From the NCBI GenBank assembly GCA_020284085.1, contig JACEVL010000032.1:1375001-1439000 (forward strand): a stretch of DNA of 64,000 bases, read 5' to 3'. The translations under genes and the position numbers were made by a program. Numbering within the stretch: position 1 is the first letter of the stretch; each line of letters opens with the position of its first letter. Shown piece by piece: positions 58,153 through 64,000 of the stretch. The DNA comes from Aporrectodea caliginosa (taxonomy: Eukaryota; Annelida; Clitellata; Crassiclitellata; Lumbricidae). The notes beneath the pieces were generated by a model. It was not told the origin of the DNA. It saw nothing but the letters and a program-made list of their open reading frames with translations, and did not search any database.

Positions 58153-58935
58153 AGCAACGTCTACCCTAGCTGATTGTGTAAAATCTACTACCCTGATTAT
58201 GTAGCAACGTCTACCCTGATTGCGTAAAATCTACTACCCTGACTATGTAGCAACTTCTACCCTGATTGTGTAAAATCTACTACCCTGACTATGTAGCAAC
58301 GTCTACCCTAGCTGATTGTGTAAAATCTACTACCCTGACTATGTAGCAACTTCTACCCTGATTGTGTAAAATCTACTACCCTGACTATGTAGCAACTTCT
58401 ATCCTGATTATGTATAACTCCCTACCCCGATTATGTGAAATCTCCACCCCTGATTATGTGAAATCTCCAACCCTGAATATGTGAAATCTCCAACCCTGAT
58501 TATGTGAAATCTCCAACCCTGATTATGTGAAATCTCCAACCCTGATTATGTGAAATCTCCAACCCTGATTATGTGAAATCTCCAACCCTGATTATGTGAA
58601 ATCTCCAACCCTGATTATGTGAAATCTGCAACCCTGATTATGTGAAATCTCCACCCCTGATTATGTGAAATCTCCAACCCTGATTATGTGAAATCTCCAA
58701 CCCTGATTATGTGAAATCTCCAACCCTGATTATGTGAAATCTCCACCCCTGATTATGTGAAATCTCCAACCCTGATTATGTGAAATCTCCACCCCTGATT
58801 ATGTGAAATCTCCAACCCTGATTGTGTGAAATCTCCAACCCTGATTATGTGAAATCTCCACCCCTGATTATGTGAAATCTGCAACCCTGATTATGTGAAA
58901 TCTCCAACCATGATTATGTGAAATCTCGAACCCTT
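58153..58935 (+). repeat. 23-bp minisatellite, right part
   Basis: The 46-bp dimeric form continues to about 58400 and then turns into a homogeneous monomer array, about 23 copies of CTCCAACCCTGATTATGTGA+AAT, with CCACCC and GCAACC variants. Confidence 0.95.
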
Positions 58936-59830
58936 TGTAGCTGCTGCGCTGTAGTCTTTTTTCTTCTAGCATAAAGTTATTTTCTGGAGACTTATTGGAT
59001 CCAGCAGTGGTTTATGACCAGAATACGGATCACGACCAAAATGAAACTGACTTTCCCCTAATTTGAGTATAATCTGCCCATGTATCTCTCCTTCTCTCTT
59101 TAAATCTCTGCGCATTCTCTGTCTGTCTTTCTCTTTCTCTTTATCTTTCTCTTTCTTTTTCTCTTTTTTCTCTCTCTCTCTCTCTCTTTCTCTTTCTATT
59201 TCTCTCTGTCTGTCTGTCTGTCTGTCTTTCTCTTTCTCTTTATCTTTATCGTTGTCTTTCTTTTTAGCTTTCTCTTTCTCTTTCTCTTTCTCTTTCTCTT
59301 TCTCTTTCTCTCTCTCTGTCTCTCTCTTTCTCTTTCTCTCTGTGTGTCCATTGTCTGTCTGTCTCCCTCCCTCTCTCGCTCTCTTTCTGTCTTTCTGCTA
59401 ATTGCCGGTGCAGGCGTAGAGCATCTACATGTATAGGTCCACAACAGACTTGCAATTTTTCAATGATTTTTAACACATGACTATGTATTGTTTACTGAGG
59501 TGAACAGAAGTGAAGGAACTGAATTTTGTATGCTAGCAGATCTTGATTAATTATTGGAGCATGGCTTGCAGTAATCTTATCTAATGGCCAGGTTAAGCAA
59601 GTCGAAAAAGTATGTATTTGTACACTGACATGCTACTGCAACCCAAAATTAGTGAATATATGTTTCCACTGATCTGTCAAGGAACAACCCAGTTCTTCCA
59701 AGGGGATGTTGCGGTCACCTAACCGGCCATTTATATGCAGCCAAGAGAATTGCAAACTACTTGTTGGTAGTCAGAGAGCGAATGTTTTACTTGATGTTGA
59801 TAAGGAACCATATTAGTGGAGGAACGTGCC
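58936..59830. other. (CTTTCT)n polypyrimidine tract and unique sequence
   Basis: The tract at 59085-59400 is CTTTCT/CTCTCTGTCTGT-rich. The remainder up to the palindrome has no supported feature. Confidence 0.7.
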
Positions 59831-59843
59831 TGTGCATTTTTCT

Positions 59844-61741
59844 TCAGTCATTTCAAGTTGATGTAAAAGTTTCGTTTTCACTACCAGTTTGAAGGTAATG
59901 GTCTGTAGATCAATATTCGTCCGAGGGGAAAGCATGCAGATAAAAAATGAAGCGTGGGGGCTCGAAAACCCCCTCTGGCCTATGGGAAATATGTGTATTT
60001 TTTCCAGTCATTTCAAATAGATGCAAAAGTTTCTTTTTCAGTACCAAATTTGAAGGTAATGGTCTATAGACCAATATTGGTCCGAGGGGAAAGCATTCAG
60101 ATAAAACAAAGAAGCGTGGGGGGCTCAAAAACCCCTCCAACCTAAGGAAAATCTGTGTATTTTGCTACAGTCATTTCCAGTAGATGCATAAGTTTCGTTT
60201 TTTCAGTACCAATTTGAAGGTAAAGGTCTCTAAATCAATATTGGTCCGAGGGGAAAGCATTCAGATTAAAAAATGAAGCGTGGGGGTTCGAAACCCCGAC
60301 CTCCGTTTTTTGCGAAATATGTGGATTTTACTCCAGTCATTTCAAATAGATGCAAAAGTTTCTTTTTCAGTACCAATTTGAAGGTAATGGTCTATAGATC
60401 AATACAGGTCCGAGGGGAAAGCCTTCAGATAAAAAAATAAAGCGTGGGGTTCAAAATCCCCGGCCTATGCTAAATATGTAAACTGTTGTAACTTTTGATT
60501 GGATGGTCCGATTTGAACATATTTGGTATGAATGGATTCAGAATCATGAGTTGCAAGTGATATTAACATGCATAGTGCACATAAAAGCGTGTATTGCATA
60601 TAAAAGCGTGGGGGTTCTAAATCCCTTTTCCGGCCTATGCGAAATATGCGTATTTTGCTACAGTCATTTCCATTAGATGCATAAGTTTCGTTTTTTCAGT
60701 ACCAATTTGAAGGTAATGGTCTCTAAATCAATATTGGTCCGAGGGGAAAGCATTCAGATTAAAAATGAAGCGTGGGGGTTCGACACCCCCACCTCCGTTC
60801 TTTGCGAAATATGTGGATTTTACTCCAGTCATTTCAAATAGATGCAAAAGTTTCTGTTTCAGTACCAATTTGAAGGTAATGGTCTATAGATCAATACTGG
60901 TCCGAGGGGAAAGCATTCAGATAAAAAATAAAGCGTGGGGGTTCGAAATCTCCGGCCTATTCGAAATATGTAAACTGTTGTAACTTTTGATTGGATTGTC
61001 CGATTTGAACATATTTGGTATGTATGGATTCAGAATCATGAGTTGCAAGTGATATTAACATGTATATTGCACATAGAAGCAGTGATGGTGCCAGTGTTGG
61101 CGCATATCCACAAAACTAAAGAAAGTTTCATATGAAAGTTGCTAATAAACCGGCTATAACAAATTGAACGTACATATACCGAGGTAGTTAAGTATTGCAT
61201 ATTGTTCTTGTCCAGCTACTTCGCACATGTACACTTGCAAAGACGTGTGCATTTCAATTTTGCCTTCATGCACTTGCAGAGAGAGCAGGTACTTGTGCAA
61301 GTGCACTTCACATCCAGGTGGAATACATCCCTGGCGAGGGGCAGCGAGGTCCATATGGGAAGCAGATTACCTTCCTCTTCCTTCCACCCATGATTAGTGG
61401 GGTTCCTTCCACCCATGATTAGTGGGGTTGTTCAAAGGAATCATGGACCTATGAGCTGTGACACAGTTGTCCATATACTCGCTTGGAATACACTTCTTTT
61501 GAAATGTTGATCCAAAGCATCGGTTGTTGGGGGAATTCTCTCCACGTCCCTATAGTCTTCTGTGAGAACACCTTCATTCGACGAGGTTAACGTCAATGTC
61601 ATCGTTGGAGTCATTGGAGTACAGCCTACAGACAAATTTCGATGCCACTTCTTTCAGCCTTGGCGAAGTTTGAAATGGAGTGTCGACGACAGTTGCAAAT
61701 TCCTCCTTGAGGGATGGCACTTCGTGCATCAACTTGCAGCA
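59844..61741 (+). repeat. left arm of a giant inverted repeat (~1.9 kb)
   Basis: Complementary to 62101-63974. The outer half consists of about seven tandem ~163-bp units starting GAAGCGTGGGGG (59947, 60111, 60273, 60440, 60605, 60767, 60930). Each has GGTCCGAGGGGAAAGC and CCAATTTGAAGGTAATGGTC. The inner half carries protein-coding remnants on the minus strand. The mirrored ends are TCAGTCATTTCAAGTTGATG and its complement. Confidence 0.95.
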
Positions 61742-62100
61742 GTATCGCTTACCCTTGAACTTGAAAGATCCTGATCCTGTAAATGTCCGATCCTGTAAAT
61801 GCGTTGTCGCTCCAAGGTTTGAGGCGATAGTGTTCAGGGAGATCATTCTAGTTGTCTTTCCCACTTTGAAGGAGATCCAGATTTCTGCAGCAGGATTTAG
61901 AGCCTTGATATGATGGAAATCACACAACAGAATTACGACAACATCAGTATCTCCGGTATGAACCATCCCAAGTGACCATGTTTGAAGTGCGTGTAAGAGA
62001 TGTATAAGGACATGAGTGTCTGCTTCTTCGTGGTTCCATTGCTCCATTGGTGGACATGATGGACTTCACCACCTGCAGTGATGTACACATCTTTTTCATA
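61216..62100 (-). pseudogene. broken gene of a repeat-associated uncharacterised protein (HEEADT...DTDVVV...Cys-rich tail)
   Basis: Minus-strand pieces in order: YEKDVYITAGGEVHHV; WNHEEADTHVLIHLLHALQ; HTGDTDVVVILLCDFHHIKA; EIWISFKVGKTTRMISLNTI; FKGKRYCCKLMHEVPSL; ERIPPTTDALDQHFKRSVFQ and ASIWTTVSQL; NPTNHGWKEEE; and a Cys-rich tail CTCTSTCSLCKCMKAKLKC...CKCTCAK. The order HEEADT, DTDVV, GK, PPT.DAL..H..R..FQ..IW, then CxC clusters is that of a family common and uncharacterised in invertebrate genomes, which I recall as repeat-associated. Frameshifts near 62060 and 61560, and truncation at the 62100 palindrome joint, make it inactive. No catalytic role can be assigned. Confidence 0.6.
61742..62100. 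other. unpaired centre of the giant inverted repeat (359 bp)
   Basis: Single-copy spacer between the arms. It codes on the minus strand for the HEEADT-DTDVVV part of the gene above, which is therefore present once, while the C-terminal part is present on both arms. Confidence 0.88.
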
Positions 62101-63974
62101 GCTGAAAGTTGATGCACGAAGTGCCATCCCTCATGGAGGAATTTGCAACTGTCGTCGACACTCCATTTCAAACATCGCCAAGGCTGAAAGAAGTGGCATC
62201 GAAATTTGTCTGTATACGCTGTACTCCAATGACTCCAACGATGACATTGACGTTGACCTCGTCCGTATGAAGGTGTTCTCACAGAAGACTAGGGACGTGG
62301 AGAGAATTCCCCCAACAACCAATGCTTTGGATCAACATTTCAAAAGAAGTGTATTCCAAGCAAGCATATGGACAACTGTGTCACAGCTCATAGGTCCATG
62401 ATGCCTTTGAACAACCCCACTAATCATGGGTGGAAGGAAGAGGAAGGTAAGCTGCTTCCCATATGGACCCCGCTGCGCCTCGCCAGAGATGTATTCCACC
62501 TGGATGTGAAGTGCACTTGCACAAGTACCTGCTCTCTCTGCAAGTGCATGAAGGCAAAATTGAAATGCACACGTCTTTGCAAGTGTACATGTGCGAAGTA
62601 GCTGGACAAGAACAATATGCAATACTTAACTACCTCGGTATATGTACGTTCAATTTGTTATAGCCGGTTTATTAGCAACTTTCATATGAAACTTTCTTTA
62701 GTTTTGTGGATATGCGCCAACACTGGCACCATCACTGCTTCTATGTGCAATATACATGTTAATATCACTTGCAACTCATGATTCTGAATCCATAAATACC
62801 ACATATGTTCAAATCGGACCATCCAATCAAAAGTTACAACAGTTTACATATTTCGCATAGGCCAGGGGCTTTCGAATCCCCCACGCTTAATTTTTTTATC
62901 TGAATGCTTTCCCCTCGTACAAGTATTGATCTGTAGCCCATTACCTTCAAATTGGTACTGAAACAGAAACTTTTGCATCTATTTGAAATACTCTGGAGTA
63001 AAATCCACATATTTCGCAAAGGACGGAGGTGGGGGTTTCGAACCCCCACGCTTCATTTTTAATCTGAATGCTTTCCCTCGGACCAATATTGATCTAGAGA
63101 CCATTACCTTCAAATTGGTACTGAAAAAACGAAACTTCTGCATCCACTGGAAATGACTGTAGCAAAATACGCATATTTCGCATAGGCCGGAAAAGGAATT
63201 TAGAACCCCCACGCTTTTATATGCAATACACGCTTTTATGTGCACTATGCATGTTAATATCACTTGCAACTCATGATTCTGAATCCATTCATACCAAATA
63301 TGTTCAAATCGGACCATCCAATCAAAAGTTACAACAGTTTACATATTTAGCATAGGCCGGGGATTTCGAACCCCCACGCTTTATTTTTTTTTATCTGAAT
63401 GCTTTCCCCTCGGACCTGTATTGATCTATAGACCATTACCTTCAAATTGGTACTGAAAAAGAAACTTTTGCATCTATTTGAAATGACTGGAGTAAAATCC
63501 ACATATTTCGCAAAGGACGGAGGTGGGGGTTTCGAACCCCCACGCTTGATTTTTTAATCTGAATGCTTTCCCCGTGGACCAATATTGATCTAGAGACCTT
63601 TACCTTCAAATTGGTACTGAAAAAACAAAACTTATGCATCTACTGGAAATGACTGTAGCAAAATACACATATTTTGCATAGGTTGGAGGGGTTTTCGAGC
63701 CCCCACGCTTTTTTTTTATCTGAATGCTTTCTCCTCGGACCAATATTGGTCTATAGACCATTACCTTCAAATTGGTACTGAAAAAGAAACTTTTGCATCT
63801 ATTTGAAATGACTGGGAAAAATACACATATTTCCCATAGGCCAGAGGGGGTTTTCGAGCCCCCACGCTTAATTTTTATCTGCATGCTTTCCCCTCGGACG
63901 AATATTGATCTACAGACCATTACCTTCAAACTGGTAGTGAAAACGAAACTTTTACATCAACTTGAAATGACTGA
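62101..63974 (-). repeat. right arm of the giant inverted repeat (~1.9 kb)
   Basis: Inverse of 59844-61741. The satellite half runs from about 62860 to 63974 with CCCCCACGCTT and GCTTTCCCCTCGGACCAATA blocks. The end at 63974 is followed by unrelated TGTCTGGGCCCCCCACTATA, close to the window edge. Confidence 0.95.
62113..62603 (+). pseudogene. second, inverted copy of the C-terminal part of the repeat-associated gene
   Basis: Plus-strand translation gives HEVPSLMEEFATVVDTPFQ, PRLKEVASKFVC, later NPTNHGWKEEEGKLLPIWTP and the same Cys-rich tail ending CKCTCAK at 62601. A small insertion near 62210 shifts the frame. The copy starts abruptly at the palindrome joint, so it can never have been a complete gene in this orientation. 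Confidence 0.7.
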
Positions 63975-64000
63975 GTGTCTGGGCCCCCCACTATATATAA

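Noticed and set aside
58400..58935. CRISPR-like array
   Set aside because: Units are contiguous 23-bp tandem repeats with no unique spacers, and the context is animal DNA.
59063..59401. Ser/Leu/Phe ORF of 112 codons
   Set aside because: Translation of the (CTTTCT)n tract.

Overview
This window looks like nuclear DNA of a bilaterian animal, probably a marine invertebrate. It has spliced coding exons with canonical GT/AG junctions, tRNA-derived SINEs, 3' ends of many non-LTR retrotransposons, TIR transposons of several superfamilies, and heavy micro- and minisatellite content. Nothing prokaryotic (operons, Shine-Dalgarno sites, CRISPR) is supported. The species cannot be named from the sequence. 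A recurrent palindrome, TAGGCCTA, gives the non-coding DNA a distinctive signature.

The one confidently recognised host gene is a Shal/Kv4 (KCND) voltage-gated potassium channel on the + strand. Five coding exons (18752-19905, 32352-32514, 35361-35564, 36358-36528, 37852-37926) join in frame to about 588 codons. The large first exon carries the KChIP-binding N-terminus, the Zn-binding T1 domain, S1-S5 and the pore helix. A phase-2 intron splits the first Gly codon of the TLGYGD selectivity filter. Exon 2 completes the filter and S6, and exons 3-5 give the cytoplasmic tail. Intron 1 (12.4 kb) and the flanks are full of repeats.

Layout. 1-3.2 kb: two possible terminal exons of unknown genes, a GC/CpG-rich ORF region and a LINE 3' end. 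3.2-8.1 kb: (ACTC)n, a 25-bp minisatellite, a hAT-type MITE inside a dispersed SINE-like repeat, and a 1-kb array of 15-bp units each containing AGATCT. 11.8-13.7 kb: two adjacent mariner-type elements. 17.2 kb: a tRNA-SINE. 18.75-37.93 kb: the Kv4 gene, with a second hAT MITE, a 21-bp minisatellite, a MULE remnant and two LINE remnants in its introns. 38.8-39.8 kb: a TTAA-flanked piggyBac derivative. 41.3 kb: a 148-bp hAT MITE. 42.1-45.3 kb: an L2/CR1-like LINE, a second LINE tail and an inverted array of GGACAATAACCCCC units. 46-49 kb: minisatellites and a small palindromic MITE. 51-56.3 kb: a tandem duplication of about 2.4 kb, with two SINEs between the copies. 55.0-58.2 kb: two 785-bp elements with inverted GGACATTTCCCC arrays and 9-bp target duplications. 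57.1-58.9 kb: a 23-bp minisatellite. 59.8-64.0 kb: an inverted repeat with arms of about 1.9 kb, made of ~163-bp satellite units plus a broken repeat-associated protein gene.

The strongest leads are the 785-bp element (an exact empty site is present in the same window), the similar but sequence-unrelated array at 44.4-45.1 kb, and the large palindrome at the right end.
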